Shown here: piece after piece, positions 24,254-38,641 of the stretch
Position numbering within the stretch: the stretch's first letter is position 1
How the letters are laid out: every line of letters begins with the position of its first letter
Assembly: GCA_039545355.1 (NCBI GenBank)
Contig: BCJJ01000043.1
Location: forward strand, 37,422 to 101,421
Length of the DNA: 64,000 bases
Source: Trichosporon coremiiforme
Taxonomy: Eukaryota > Basidiomycota > Tremellomycetes > Trichosporonales > Trichosporonaceae
Reading direction: 5' to 3'
Translations under genes and position numbers: made by a program
Notes under the pieces: generated by a model
What the model was told of the DNA's origin: nothing
The model's input: only the letters and a program-made list of their open reading frames with translations
Database searches by the model: none

Positions 24254-25402
24254 ATGAGCGAGATCCCCCAGCGCTTCACGGGCCAGGCGGCTATGGCGAA
24301 GCAGAACGAGGAGAAATTTGACCTCAAAGAGTGGGCGTACGCTCCCCGCGCGTTCACCGAGGAGGACGTCGTGATCAAGGTCGAGTGCTGCGGTATCTGT
24401 GGTGTGAGTCTTCCGTCCCTCCTTCCCTCCTTCCTCCAGCTTTAATGTTTGTGCGGAAGCTGACTCCAGTCCGACCTGCACACCATCACGTGCGGCTGGT
24501 CGCCCCGCGTCGCCTTCCCCGCCATTGTCGGGCACGAAATCGTCGGCAAGGTCGTTAAAGCTGGTGCCAAGTCGGGCCACAAGCTCGGCGACCGGGTCGG
24601 CTTCGGCGCGCAGTGCAACTCGTGCCGCAAGTGCCCGAACTGTGCCCGGGGATTGGAGAACTACTGTCTCTTTGGCAACGTGGGCACCTACCAGGGCAAG
24701 ACGGGGGACAAGACGCAGCCGGTGACGCAGGGCGGATACGCCGACTTCTACCAGGGCCCAGGGCACTTTGCGATCCGGATTCCGGACGCTCTGGAGCCCG
24801 AGGTCGCCGCGCCCATGCTCTGCGCCGGCGTTACCGTTTACTCCCCGCTGAAGAACTACGGCGCCGGTCCGGGGAAGAGGGTCGGTATCGTCGGTATTGG
24901 AGGATTGGGACACCTCGCGCTCCAATTCTCCAAGGCTCTGGGCGCTGAGACGTGGGCCATCTCGCACAGCGAGCGGAAGAAGGATGATGCACTCAAGCTA
25001 GGTGCCGTGGGCTTCATTGCGACCAAGGACGAGAAGAGCGTCCTGAAGAAGCACCTTGCATCCTTCGACCTCCTCCTCGTCACGAGCAACCAGGACGACA
25101 TGCCGCTGCGCAAGCTGTACCTTCCCCTGCTCAAGCCCTATGGAAACTGCATCATGGTCGGCCTGCCCAACTCTGGTCTCCCGGCGCCAGGAGGCAGCCT
25201 GTTCGGCAAGAGCGTCTCCGCCTCTGGCATTGGCTCCCCGCAAGAGCTCAAGGAGATGTTCGAGCTCGCGGTCCAGAAGGGCGTCAAGACCTGGATCGAG
25301 AAGCGGCCAATGCACCAGGCGACCCAGGCCGTGCAGGACATGCACGAGGGGAAGGCGCGGTATCGCTACGTCCTTGTCAATGATGACCGCTCGAAGCTGT
25401 AG
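24254..25402 (+). CDS. Zinc-type alcohol dehydrogenase (cinnamyl alcohol dehydrogenase / ADH6-like)
   Basis: A medium-chain dehydrogenase, probably NADP-dependent, reducing aldehydes to alcohols in the cytosol. Exons 24254-24403 and 24470-25402 give 360 residues, the family's usual length. Catalytic zinc ligands are Cys49 (GICG, completed to GICGSDLH across the intron), His72-Glu73 (GHE) and Cys168. The structural zinc site is Cys102, 105, 108 and 116. The Rossmann motif GIGGLG is at 192-197, followed by SHSERKK where ADH6-type enzymes read the 2'-phosphate of NADP. The intron splits the catalytic motif exactly between Gly50 and Ser51. No neighbour suggests a pathway, so the natural substrate stays open. 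Confidence 0.9.
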
Positions 25403-26046
25403 TAGCAGAACAACTAATTTTGAAGCAGACCGAGGGGATGTCCGACACTAAACCGTGGGTGGAGTGCGGGGTTCAGGAGTTCCTGAAACGCGTTCCAGTG
25501 GACAAACCTGCGTTGCTCATTTCGGTGCGCCAATGATGCTTCTTGCCCATTCACTGGGTCTGGGCCTGATCGGGCTACGTAGAATTAATCCGCAGGCTTT
25601 GCATAATATAGACAAAGCTGGGGTCTTCATGCATGAATGGGGATTGTGCAATGTCCGATACTGCAGGGACGCGGAATTTGTTCTTGGAAGCAAGCAAGGA
25701 CGTGTCATGTGAGCTGCAGTGTGGGCCAAGCCGCCCCCGCCCCCGTCCCTCTGCCCTCGATTCCTCGTCCCTTGGTCCCTTCGTCTCTTTCGTCCCTGGC
25801 GCTTCCGCCAGCGTCCATCGCGCTCGCCACCACGCATCCTCCTCTCATCCTAAACATACACCACCACCGCGCCTTTATCTCTCACCCCCCTCCATTCCTT
25901 GCCCAGCTACAGCCCACCGTAGGCATCACCGCAGCCAATCACCGTTCCTCACCGCCAAGCGGCAGGCGACAGACAGGCGGCTTAACTGAATCCCCACCCA
26001 CTCGACCAAAACCCACACGACCACCCCGCACCCTCCTTTACTCAGC
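25403..26046. other. Intergenic region
   Basis: No gene seen. The last 300 bases are C/T-rich and are probably the promoter and leader of the membrane protein gene that starts at 26047. Confidence 0.5.
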
Positions 26047-27638
26047 ATGGGCACCGACCCGCTCACCCCGTCCTCCGACGACAGCAAGAAGCGCGAGGCG
26101 ATCGCCGTCGCCTTAGCGCTCGATGACATTCCGCCCTCGTATGAATTCGCGACTACCGTTTCCACGTCCAGTGAGGCTGGCGAGAGCTCGGCCGCAGGGC
26201 CTTCGAGCGCTGCCGCCGGTCCTAGCAGACTCTGGCCCGAGAGCATGGATGACCTGTTCACTGGTCCGCCGAACGCAGAGCCGACCATCACCAAGGAGCG
26301 TATCGCTTCCGGACCCAAGATCGAGGTGCTTGACCGCGGCTTCAAGCGCGTTACCATCGACCCGAAGCTGAAGGACCGTGAGTTGCGCCCCGTGTCACCC
26401 TGCTCGCGCACTTCGGTGCGCCTCGTTCCCCCACCTTGTCTCCTTATCTCAGTTTTCTTTAGAAGAGTGCCGACTGACTTCCAGCCCGCGCGCTCTACGA
26501 CTTCATCCGCCGCGAGACGCTGAAGCCGCCGTCTCTGACGGTGCGCTGCTTCGCCTTCCGCAACCGGACGGCCGACCACTCGCAAACGGTCATGCAGAAC
26601 GGGCAGCCCCGCGTCGTTCAGGCCGGGCAGCAGTACCGCGTGACGGACTTTGACTTCCACATCGACCTGACGCCAATTTACAGTCACCCGGAAAACAACG
26701 CCAACATCTTTTTGTACGCGAAGCCATCATCCGAGCCCGCGCATCGCGGAACCTTCTCTCTGACCGTCGGCGGACCGGCCGAGCCCGAGGGCGAGAACAA
26801 GCCGCGCGCGGCGTCGCAGGGTGCCGTTTCCGTTTGGAAGAGCTGGAACGAGTTCTGCAAGAACCGGGCGCGCGCACCGTGGGGATCGCTCAAGGACGAT
26901 GAGGAGTTCTGGGCCACGCGGGGCGAGAATTCAGGCCAGCTCACGCTGAGCACGCGGCGTGAGGACGAGGAGGCGCTTCTTGAGGGTGACGGCGGCTCGG
27001 ATGCTGACCTGAGGGCGTGGTGCGAGGCGTTCTGTGCCGACCCGGGACTGCTGAAGAGTTTCACGCTGCGCAAGACGATCTGGGGCTGGGACTTTGTCTC
27101 GCTCCGTCATGCCATTGAGCGCTCGATCCTCTCCACGGGCTATCAGCCTAGCGCCGATACGCCGATCAGCATCCAGTTCCAGGTCAAGGACGACGTGCTC
27201 GTCGTCCAGGACGCGAACTGGCTCACGTCCCTGATCCAGAACCGGGCCATCTTCTTCCTCCTCGTCATCACTCTGATCTACCCGCTGATCTGGCTCTGGC
27301 AGCGCTTCTCGGCTCGCGGCGGCGCGCCTTACGACATCGCGCGCTCGACGTACGCCATGAAGTTCTATCCGCCCCTGCCGTCAACGTACCCCGCCGAGAC
27401 GGTGCAGCAGGCCCAGGAACGCCTGCCCGGTCTCTTCAAACTCCACCCCGAGGTGCCGAGGAATCCGTTTCTCCACAAGGGTCCGAGGGGCGTGCACTAC
27501 CTCCTCGGCCAGCGCGAGGGTGGCTTCTACCGCGAGTGGGACGAGCGGGTCCGCATGGCGGTGCGCATGTTCTTCCATGGCGAGCTCACGAGCACGCTCG
27601 TGCGCGAGATGGAGCCGCCAGAGCTCGACGGGTACTAA
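26047..27638 (+). CDS. Single-pass membrane protein of unknown function
   Basis: Exons 26047-26377 and 26485-27638 give 494 residues. The N-terminal 70 residues are Ser/Ala-rich and probably disordered. A folded part follows, with VRCFAFRNRT and FDFHIDLTPIY. One strong membrane segment lies at about residues 363-383 (AIFFLLVITLIYPLIWLW), followed by a basic region and a C-terminal cytosolic-looking part with HYLLGQREGGFYREWDERVR. There is no signal peptide. The pattern suggests a conserved fungal endomembrane protein, but I do not recognise a named domain. The intron join (LKD to PRALYDF) is well supported by phase and by continuity of the frame. Confidence 0.8.
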
Positions 27639-28217
27639 GTTGCGAAAGGCTCTTCCTCGTCCACACTGCTCTCCTCGGTTCCCACCGCCGAGCCTTGTCC
27701 GTCGGCGACGGTGCCTGTCCTTATCGGTCCCAGCGACCACCACACATAGAATATTCAGTTGTCCCTATATTTTTCGGTTGTACACCCCTCTTGTCGATTC
27801 CGTTGCGTAGGCCAAGAAAAAGGTAGTCGCATACATGCACACCCTATAGAGGAGCTCATCCTGATTTACGAGCTGTCGCTGCGTGCTGCGGTGCGTGCTG
27901 CGGCTAGGACCGATGACTGACTGACTGGAGCTGCGGGCGGCGACTTGCCTGGTGGAGGAACGCTCGAAGTGGAGGGTGGAGGCCCACGGCGCGCGCAGTC
28001 GTTGTCCGTGCCATCCTTCACATTCAGCTAGGTAATCGGTCCGATTTTGTTTTCGTCCCCTCCATCTCTCCTTGTTCTTTCCAGTGTCGACCTCCTCTCG
28101 CCTGCCCTTCTTCCTCCCTCTTCCTTCCTCTCCCCCCTTCCTTTCGTCTCTCTTTCCTTCTCTTGCGCCACCCTTCTCACCAACCACCACGGCCGCCCCA
28201 ACCAGCTCCCCGTCACG
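27639..28217. other. Intergenic region
   Basis: Holds the 3' flank of the membrane protein gene and a C/T-rich leader (28040-28210) before the PB1/ZZ gene. No gene seen. Confidence 0.5.
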
Positions 28218-31200
28218 ATGAACGGGCCGGCCACCTCGTCGACCACCGCGGCGAACGGCCGGCCAATCCGCCCCCTAGTCGTCAAGGCGGGGTACGACGG
28301 GGCGACACGGCGTGTACAGTTCCCGAGCGCCGCGACTGCACGTCTTGAGAGCCTGCACAGCAGAGTGAGTCCCAGCGCTTCTTGATCAGCGGGGAAGGGC
28401 CCCATCCAGACAAACCTGGGCTCCGCAGTCGATAGTGGAGGTCGCTCGCACGATGCAAGAGATGGCCGCAGACAGCGCGGATCGTCGAGCTTGGGCCAGC
28501 CTTTCCTGGTCACCGCTCACTGCCCGCCCTCTCTAGTGTCACATCAGCTGCGCAATATCGAGGCAGGCTGCGCTACCTGGCCAGGCCACTGGCCGTGATC
28601 TGGATGCCGTCTCTCGGGAGCCAAATCAGCTGATAGCAGATCGAAGAATGCTTCTCACTATCTGCATGGCCGTTCTACCTCTCGTACGTCGACGATGACG
28701 GGGAGGAGTACTCTGTCCGAACGGAGGACGACCTGACGGATGCGATCGCGTACTTCGTCAGCGGCGACGACGACCACTCCTCACTCTACTCTCGCTCAGG
28801 CATCAACATCCCGCCGTCAAAGATCACGCTCCGCCTCGACGTAGTGGTTGAGTACGACGGCCCCTCGCTCAGCGACACAAGCAGTATCGCCTCATTCCCG
28901 ACAAGTGATGGAAGCTCCTTCATGAGCCGCCGCTCCGGTCTCACCTCCGACTCCCGCCTCAGCGATCCCTACTCCTCGCACTCCGGCTCGCACGGCTACC
29001 GCGCCGATCCCAACCGGCTCAGCGACTACTCGCGTTCCGACAACACCGAGCGGTACGACCCACGATACTACGCTGCGTCGCGGCGCTCATCGGCAACTTC
29101 GGGCACTCAGCGCCGGCCCGTCGTGGACCGGGAGCTCGCTTCCGTTACCGACAGCTTTGAGAGCGCCGTGCTTGACGACGGCGCCTCGGGCTTGACGGCG
29201 AGCACGACGCCGAACTTTACGCAGAGCGAGCTCGGCTCGCGCTGGCTGCGGGAGCAGAGCCAGATCGCCTCCCGCATGCCGCGGCTGCGGCTGCGCCGCC
29301 GCCAATTCGAGGACGGCGATCCGGATCCTGACGCAAGCGACGAGGAGATCGGCGATATCTCGCTCGTTAGAGACGCAAGGGGACGTGAGTATCAACTGTG
29401 CTCTCGGAAAGTCGAGCTGACAACAGGATACTACTACTCGTACCAGGACCAGGCGAGCATTGCCGACAGCGCGAGCCTGCTCAGTGTCCCTCCGCCAGTG
29501 CCGCCGAAACCAGAGGGAGACGCCGGACCGCCAACCCTTGCGCCCGACTGCTCAGCATGCGGACTGCGCCTCGAGTACATGCGGTATGTGTGCGTCACCT
29601 GCGGCGAGGGCGACATGTGGTCGCAGTCCGCGCCCGACAACCGCCTGCGGCTGGCTGCGCGCGTGCCCCCGCCCTCCATACCGTCGGACAGCGACGGGAG
29701 CGACTCTACAGCGTGGGGACCAGCCCCCGTTCCGGGTGCGCCCGGAGACTCTAGCGCTTGTTTATTGCAGCCCCGCAGCCGGACCGCGTCGATGAGCACG
29801 ACTTCAAGCTCGCTTAGTATAGCGGTCACGAATGGCTCCGCGTCCTCCCCAACAGCCGCCAGCCCGCGCCTACCCGACGGCGCGGACGAGATCGGCTTCG
29901 ACGAGCGGCAATACACTCGCAGAGGGTATGAGTTGTGCCCGGGCTGCATCGAGACGCATGGTATCGTACATGCCAAGGCGGCAGTGAAGGGGAAGAGCAG
30001 GGACCGGCACGGGCGGCGCGTTAGGGGCTTCAGGCATACGTTCCGGGAGAAGATCTGGGGTAACGGCAAGTGGGTCGACGTCGAGTACGCCGAGGACAGC
30101 GAGTGCACCATCTGCCGCACGCCGCTGATGCACAACCGCTTCAAATGTGAGTACAGCTGTGAGACGTGGGTAATCTGACGAAAGGCGTCTCGTGCTCCAA
30201 GTTCGACCTCTGCCGCTCGTGCTATCAGAAGGTCGAGGAGATTCACCCCGTGCATGCCTTCTTGTCACTACCGGATAAGCATGTTGTTCCCGCACCGCCC
30301 CGCGTCGCAGAGACGCGGCCCCCGAGACACAACGGCGCCTTCTGCCACAAGTGAGTTTTGTAGGTCCCTTGTCTCAACTGACATCAGCTGCTTACAGGAT
30401 ATTGTCGGGCCGCGGTTCCACTGCGCAGTGTGTCCGTCATGGTGAGCTATAAGGCCCGCTTCTGCCAAGCTTACTTCAGGGACCTGTGTATTCAGTGCGA
30501 GGGTATCGGCGCTGCTGGCGACGGCTCGCACACGCCAGACCACATCATGATCAAGGTGAGCTACGAGGGAGTCTCCGAGCTGAGATCAGATTCCTGTCCC
30601 ATTAGCTAGCGCGGAGGTCGAGGCTGCCTCCCGCCGCGCGCGCGACCGCTGGTTCTTGCAGGACAGTGCCTCTGTGGCGCAAGCTCAACCGCCCGGCTCC
30701 GAGCGTTCCAGTTCACCAGACAACGAGACAGTGTACGCGCCAACGCACCGGAGTCCGGCGTTGTCGCAGTCGCAAACAAGCGGGAGGGGCACACCCGGTT
30801 CCGGCGCCGGATCAGGCAGCGGCAGTGGAAGCAGCAACGCGACGCACGCAACGCATACTCGCCGCGTGAAGAGGGATGATTTGGACCACTCGGCCCGGTG
30901 CAACAACTGCAACGAGTGGATCATGGGTCGACGGTATCAGTGCGCCAACTGTCCCAGTTTGCCGACGGCGTACAACCTCTGCTCGGTTTGCGAGTTACGC
31001 AGCTACCGCATCCATGACCCGCGGCATGTGTTCTTCAAGTTTGACAGGCCGGTACATGTGCCGCTGGCGAGTCCCCGGCCCCTGCTTCCGTTGCTCGTGA
31101 GTATTACACGCTGGTTCACCAGTCAAAGTGATCTCCCATGACCACAGCCAGCTAGAAGATCTCCGAACAAGAGCTGACGCCCAGTACAAGAACAAGGTGG

Positions 31201-31502
31201 GCCAAGTGCCCGCGACCGCGCCGCCTACGCACGATCCGACGGCGTACCTGAAGTACGTCCTGCACCGGGAGACGCTGTGCGACATCCACAGCGACCAGAT
31301 CCGCGGCGTGTGGCTGCGGTGTGCGCACTGCGCAGCCGGGTTCGACATGTGCGCCGACGCAGAGCAGGTCGCGGACCACGACGTGACGCACGTCTTTGTC
31401 GTGTTCAAAGCGAGGGTGGACATGACGCGGTTCCGCCAACTCGCTGATCTGGCCGCAACGCATTCCAAACCCCTCCTTAACCAGCAGGTGTACCTGAGCT
31501 GA
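28218..31502 (+). CDS. PB1 domain protein with five ZZ-type zinc fingers (NBR1/p62-like)
   Basis: Probably a selective-autophagy receptor-like or scaffold protein. Eight exons (28218-28364, 28640-29384, 29427-30146, 30185-30350, 30388-30441, 30480-30555, 30662-31096, 31185-31502) give 886 residues. An N-terminal PB1 domain has a basic start (PLVVKAGYDGATRRVQF) and an acidic DDDGEEYSVRTEDDLTDAI motif, joined by a 275 nt intron. ZZ1 (CSAC, CVTC, CPGC) is split by a long Ser-rich insertion. ZZ2 is CTIC...CVSC...CRSC, ZZ3 CHNC...CAVC...CIQC and ZZ4 CNNC...CANC...CSVC. ZZ5 has CDIH and CADA in place of two CxxC pairs, so its zinc binding is doubtful. Three fingers are only complete after splicing, which supports those introns. 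I see no FW domain, so the NBR1 analogy is partial. Confidence 0.85.
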
Positions 31503-31811
31503 ACAGCTATCAATAACATATAAAGTTGCATATGCTATGTCTATATTTTACCCATGCATGTTGTATCCTCTACCCTAACTTCTCGTTCTTCCCTATGCCC
31601 AGCGCGCGCATGAACAGCTCGAGCTTGAAATAGCATGGCCATCAGAGTCGCCATTAGGAATGAGGCAATGAAGATAATTAGAACGGTGAAAGTGGACCTC
31701 CACCGACGGAAGCATTTCGGCGGACGCCTAAGCCCATCCTGAATTCTGGCTGTTCGAGCGATCAGGCCCAGCTAAGCCCGGCCAGGTCAACAACATCATC
31801 CACCAGCACTC
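31503..31811. other. Intergenic region
   Basis: About 310 bases between the PB1/ZZ gene and PRP40 on the same strand. No gene or clear element seen. Confidence 0.5.
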
Positions 31812-34231
31812 ATGTCGGCATCAGCGTCCCCGGCTTCGGCGCTGGTTCCCGGAACGCCGGGAGAGTCGCAATGGGTACGTCCACCTAACTCCATCTCTCT
31901 GCAGTCACGAGCTCGCTTCCTCGAGCTTGCTAGCGCAGATCCAAGCTAACGTCGCAGAGAGAGTACAAGTCGGCCGACGGGCGCGTGTACTGGTCCCACG
32001 CACTCACAAAGCAGTCGGTGTGGGAGAAGCCGGACGACCTTAAAGTATGTTCGAGTCCAGTCTCTTGAACTGACACCGCAGACCCCCTTCGAGCGGGCCA
32101 TGAACAAAACGGCATGGAAGCAGTTCACGTCCAAGGGCAAGCCCTACTATGTTAACTCACTCACCAAGGAGACCCTTGTATGTTCTACCGAAGCTAGCTG
32201 TTGGCCGGACTCAGCTGACATAACAGTGGGACCTTCCCCCCGAACTTGTCGAGCTTAAGAACAAGATCGACGCGCAGGAACGCCGGAAGGCGCGCGGCGA
32301 GACTTCGTGAGTTGCCTTTCCTCCCTTCACCTTCCCTTCCCTTCCAGCCTCCCCCCCTTTCATAGCTGAGTGTTCCGACAAATGAGCTGATATCAGTCCC
32401 GCCCCTAGTGCCCGCTCGCGCAGTCCGTCCCCTGGTGGTTCCTCGCCAGGCGGCGCACTGCAGCGTTACCGATCCCGCACTCCCGAGGAGGAGGAGGAAG
32501 ACAACGAGCCGCTCGTGATTCCGCACGGTGGATTCAAGAACCATGCCGATGCCGAGGCCGGATTCATGCGGCTGCTGAAACGGATCGGCGTCGATGAGTC
32601 GTGGACCTGGGAGCAGACGCTGCGCCGCATCGTCGTCGAGCCCATGAACAAGGCGCTCGAGACGTTGGCGGAGAAGAAGGCGGCCTTCGAGAAGGTGAGT
32701 TATCACTTCTCACAGCTGGAGTGCACTGCACTGAAGCTCACACACAGTTCCTCGACAACCAGGCCAAGGAGCGTGCCGCGGCAAAGGAGGCTCGTATGGC
32801 CGAGGTGCGCCCGCATCTGCGCAAGGCGTTCAAGGCGGCGCACATCAAGAGCTACCACACGGTCAAGACGGGCGAGCAGGCATTCGCGTCGAACAAGCAC
32901 TGGCGGCGTGCTCTGCCCGATGAGCGCCGCATCCTCCTGGACGAGTACACTTCTGAGCTGCGACAAGCCGAGGCGGCCGAGGCGCGCGAGCTGAAGGAGT
33001 ACGCGACGTCGAAGCTGACCGACCTCATCAGCGGCCTCGACATCAGCGTGACGACAAAGTGGCGAGCGGCGCACGACGTCATCGTCCGTTCTTCCGCGTT
33101 CAAGGAAGACTCCAAGCTGGGCAAGATGGACACGATCGACATCCTGAATGTGTTCGACACGTACATGCAGCAATTGGAGCGGGAACACAAGGAGGAGTCG
33201 GCGCGCCTGGCGAAGGAGCACAAGCGCCGTGCGCGCAAGGCGAGGGACGGGTACAAGGAGCTCCTGCGCGAGCTGCGGGAGCAGGGCAAGCTGCACCGCG
33301 CGGCGAAGTGGAAGGACGTCTTCCCGACCATCCGGAAGGATGAGCGGTATGAGGCCCTCCTGGGGATGCCGGGGAGCAATGTGCTCGAGCTGTGGATGGA
33401 CGCAGTCGACGATCTCCAGGTCGAGGCCGAGGAGCGCGCGGGTCGTATCGAGGGCGACCTGCCCAAGAACAAGGTCACACTCGAGACGACGAGGGAGGAG
33501 TTTGAGCAGATTGTCAAGGAGGCCGGGGTCGAGGCGCCCGAGGAGAACATCAAGGAGACGTTTGACGTGGTGAGTTCAGTCGCGGGGCGGGGCAAGGTTA
33601 TTGGCCTGAACGAGATAGCTGACATACAGATCCACGAACGTCTCGCGCGCGTTAAGGCAGACGAGGAGCGCCGCGCAGAGCGTAAGCGCCGACACCGGAT
33701 CGAGGACCTGCGCGATGCGCTCAGGCGAATCCGGAGCATCACGGCGGAGACCACTTTCGAGGAGGTACGTATGCCCATTCCCACCCTTCCTTCTACAACA
33801 GCTGCGTTGGCGAGTGGAGCTAACCACAGGCGACGAAGGACATGGCCTCGATCCCCGAGTGGAAGCTGCTCGAGGACGCAGACCGCCGCTCCGCCTTTGA
33901 CAAGCATATCCGCCGACTGAAGGAGAAGGCGTCGGAGCGCGACCGCGACCGCCGCGGAGATCGAATGGACGTGGACCGGACCGAGCGTGACTGGCGCCGA
34001 GACCGGGACGAGCGGTACGCGCGTGAGCGGGAGCGTGATTCCCGCCGCGACCGGGGGCTCGACTACAGAGATCCCCGCGATCGGGACCGTGAGCGTGAGC
34101 GTGAACGCGAGCGGGAGAGGGAGAGGGAACGCGACCGCGACCGCGACCGCGACCGGAAGCGGGAAGAGAGGGATCCGAAACGCAGAAGGGTCTCGACGGT
34201 GGATGATGAGCGGGAGGAGGGCGAGATCTAG
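31812..34231 (+). CDS. PRP40: Pre-mRNA-processing factor Prp40 (U1 snRNP-associated, WW and FF domains)
   Basis: A splicing factor that, in the known family, bridges the 5' splice site-bound U1 snRNP and the branch-site proteins. Eight exons (31812-31874, 31958-32044, 32082-32177, 32227-32306, 32397-32694, 32748-33569, 33630-33764, 33830-34231) give 660 residues. WW1 spans about residues 21-50 (W...[16 protein letters not shown]) and WW2 about 62-86 (W...[16 protein letters not shown]); both cross splice junctions. From about 130 onward there are several FF-type helical repeats (for example [49 protein letters not shown]). The C terminus is an RD/RE-rich tail ending EEREEGEI-like. It is convergent with PRP43, 137 bp apart. 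Confidence 0.93.
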
Positions 34232-34368
34232 TAGCCATCAGTGTGCAGCAGGTAGAAGTGTAGATGATGACGCGGATGCATCTTTTCGCGTGATGATACA
34301 GAAAGAAATGAGAAATCTATTGACGACTAACTACCCAAATGTCTACTGTGGTTCTAAGCGCTGCTCGC

Positions 34369-36815
<2,447 letters not shown>

Positions 36816-37195
36816 GTCGATTAGTGGTGAGGTGGTATGTTGACAGCTTGTAGCTGTGTGATCGGCCCGTCCTTGTGTGTTTTGAGCGGCAAATCTGACC
36901 ATGGTCAGAACTTTCTGCTCGGACGCCTAAAGAGTGGAGGCCACGTGCGTGGAACCCGTCCCTCGCGCCTATTAATGCGCGAGCCTATTTGTTAACCCAT
37001 CGGCCTCATCCTGCTTGACCCTGGAAAGTGGCAGGGTACGATTCACACCGAGGTCGAATGCAGTGAATCGGAATGCATATGATCTTCTGACTCGTTTACA
37101 GGTGTGGGTCTGTGGACATAAGGATGCGTGATTGGTCTAGTGGAAGTGAGATAGCTACAGGATGTTGCGGAGATGATATGCTAGTTATGATGTGT
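36816..37195. other. Intergenic region
   Basis: 380 bases holding the PRP43 promoter and the 3' flank of the small secreted protein gene. No gene seen. Confidence 0.5.
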
Positions 37196-37912
37196 TTAGG
37201 GAAGGCCGTGCATGCCGTACTCGGCGAGCGAACTGAGCAGGCCCCCTACGGAACGGAGGACGTCGGTGCCCTTCTCGTTCTTCTCGACGGCGACACGCAT
37301 GCTGCCCGTCATAATGCTTCCTCGGGGAATGCTGGAGCAGTCACCGAGGTTGAAAGTGGCGACGTGCACCCACTCGGGGCCTTCGTACTGCGTGATGCCC
37401 TGCTTCTTGGAGACCGAGGTACTGCCATTGGCGGCGTGGAGGGCCATATTAGCAGCGTAGGTGCGTTGCACCTCGTCCTCGAAGTTCGTCTGAGCAGTGG
37501 CGCCGACAGTGACGTGCTTCAGCGCCCAGCTGTCCCACTCGCGCGTGGGGGCCATGTATGTGAGCGAGTTCATCTCGTCGGCGTGCGAGTTGGTCGCCGC
37601 GTCGCGGAACAGAGGGCCGGGTTCGAGAGAACCGAATCCAGTTTGGCGGGGAGAAATCTCGGCCAGCCAGCAGTTTCCAGAGTCGAATGAGGAAGCGTCT
37701 GGCACGACGGGGACGCACACGCCAGACTCAAGCCGGTCGTAGTGGCAGTTTCCGGCGCGGCAGCAAGGAGAAGTCCACTCGATCTCGCTGGCGCAGGAGG
37801 TGTCGGCGAAAGCGCAGCCGTTGATCTTCTCAAGCTTCTTGCCCACCGACCGAGAGTGGCCGGCGAAGGCGGTGCCAGCAAGGGCAAGCGTGAGGATGGG
37901 AACAACGGTCAT
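37196..37912 (-). CDS. Small Cys-rich secreted protein, function unknown
   Basis: A single-exon 238-residue protein. The first 17 residues (MTVVPILTLALAGTAFA) form a typical signal peptide, with the ALA/AFA ending expected at a cleavage site. Six cysteines cluster at 33, 40, 50, 51, 56 and 66, with two more single Cys (GNCW and GDCSS), suggesting disulphides in an extracellular protein. One NGS glycosylation site lies near residue 165. The ATG at 37912 is preferred over an upstream in-frame ATG (37999) because it places the signal peptide at the very N terminus. There is no GPI-like hydrophobic tail and no enzyme motif. Secreted hydrophobin or cell-wall roles are possible but unsupported. Confidence 0.75.
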   Translation of the reverse strand: MTVVPILTLALAGTAFAGHSRSVGKKLEKINGCAFADTSCASEIEWTSPCCRAGNCHYDRLESGVCVPVVPDASSFDSGNCWLAEISPRQTGFGSLEPGPLFRDAATNSHADEMNSLTYMAPTREWDSWALKHVTVGATAQTNFEDEVQRTYAANMALHAANGSTSVSKKQGITQYEGPEWVHVATFNLGDCSSIPRGSIMTGSMRVAVEKNEKGTDVLRSVGGLLSSLAEYGMHGLP

Positions 37913-38641
37913 TCTGTCATCAGCTGGTAGTTCACAGATGCTGAGCTGTAACGCACTTGAAACTGTGTTTGCAGAACACAGGATAAGAGAAGAATGCAAT
38001 TGAGAGCAAGAGAATGCGGTCGATGTGACGAGGAAGGGTGTTTTGGAGATAGGATGGGGAGATGGGACCGAGGCGACGGATGCCTGTCACATGACGTTCT
38101 CAGGAACTAGGGCGATCGTAACAGATCCTGCCTGTCCTTCTGTATTCAAACGGGCTTTCTGTCTGGACCTCCTATTGCTTCTGATACCAAAACTCAGTTT
38201 GCTTGACCACCCCTTGCTGAAGAACCAATGTGCCGCCTCCGAAGCCGACGCTATCGGAGATGGCTGGCGAAGAGCTGCTCGCCGCTCATTCATTTTCGGT
38301 GGCGAGAACCTGACTGCACCCTGGCTGTTGTGCCTGACGTCATGCGCTGCGCCTGGTCGGCACCCTTCCGTGTATCGTGACTGTTCGACAATCCATCGTG
38401 CTTCACCATCCACGCAACGTCAATCTCCATAACTCTGACGCAAACTGATAAGGTTTACGGTAGACACTCTGACCAGTGTATGACCCACGATGTACACCAC
38501 GAGTATTTATCCGCCGACAGCATGAGGAAGACTAGTTCCTCCGGTTGCTCCATCTCATTACCGCACCCAGCGCCTTCTGACGACGAATTGACAACACTTC
38601 AACTCATCTGCTCAACAGTTCGGATCCATTAGAACTGAAGG
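37913..38641. other. Intergenic region
   Basis: About 730 bases between the secreted protein gene and family A member A1. No open frame worth reporting. This is the left boundary of the A/B gene cluster. Confidence 0.5.

Noticed and set aside
29385..29426. Reading through the 42 nt segment in the PB1/ZZ gene as coding
   Set aside because: It is in frame, but it has GTGAGT, GCTGAC and ACAG like the other introns here, so splicing is more likely.
32852..33907. 351-codon minus-strand frame opposite PRP40
   Set aside because: Ser/Arg-rich shadow of the Lys/Glu/Arg-rich Prp40 coding sequence; no domain.
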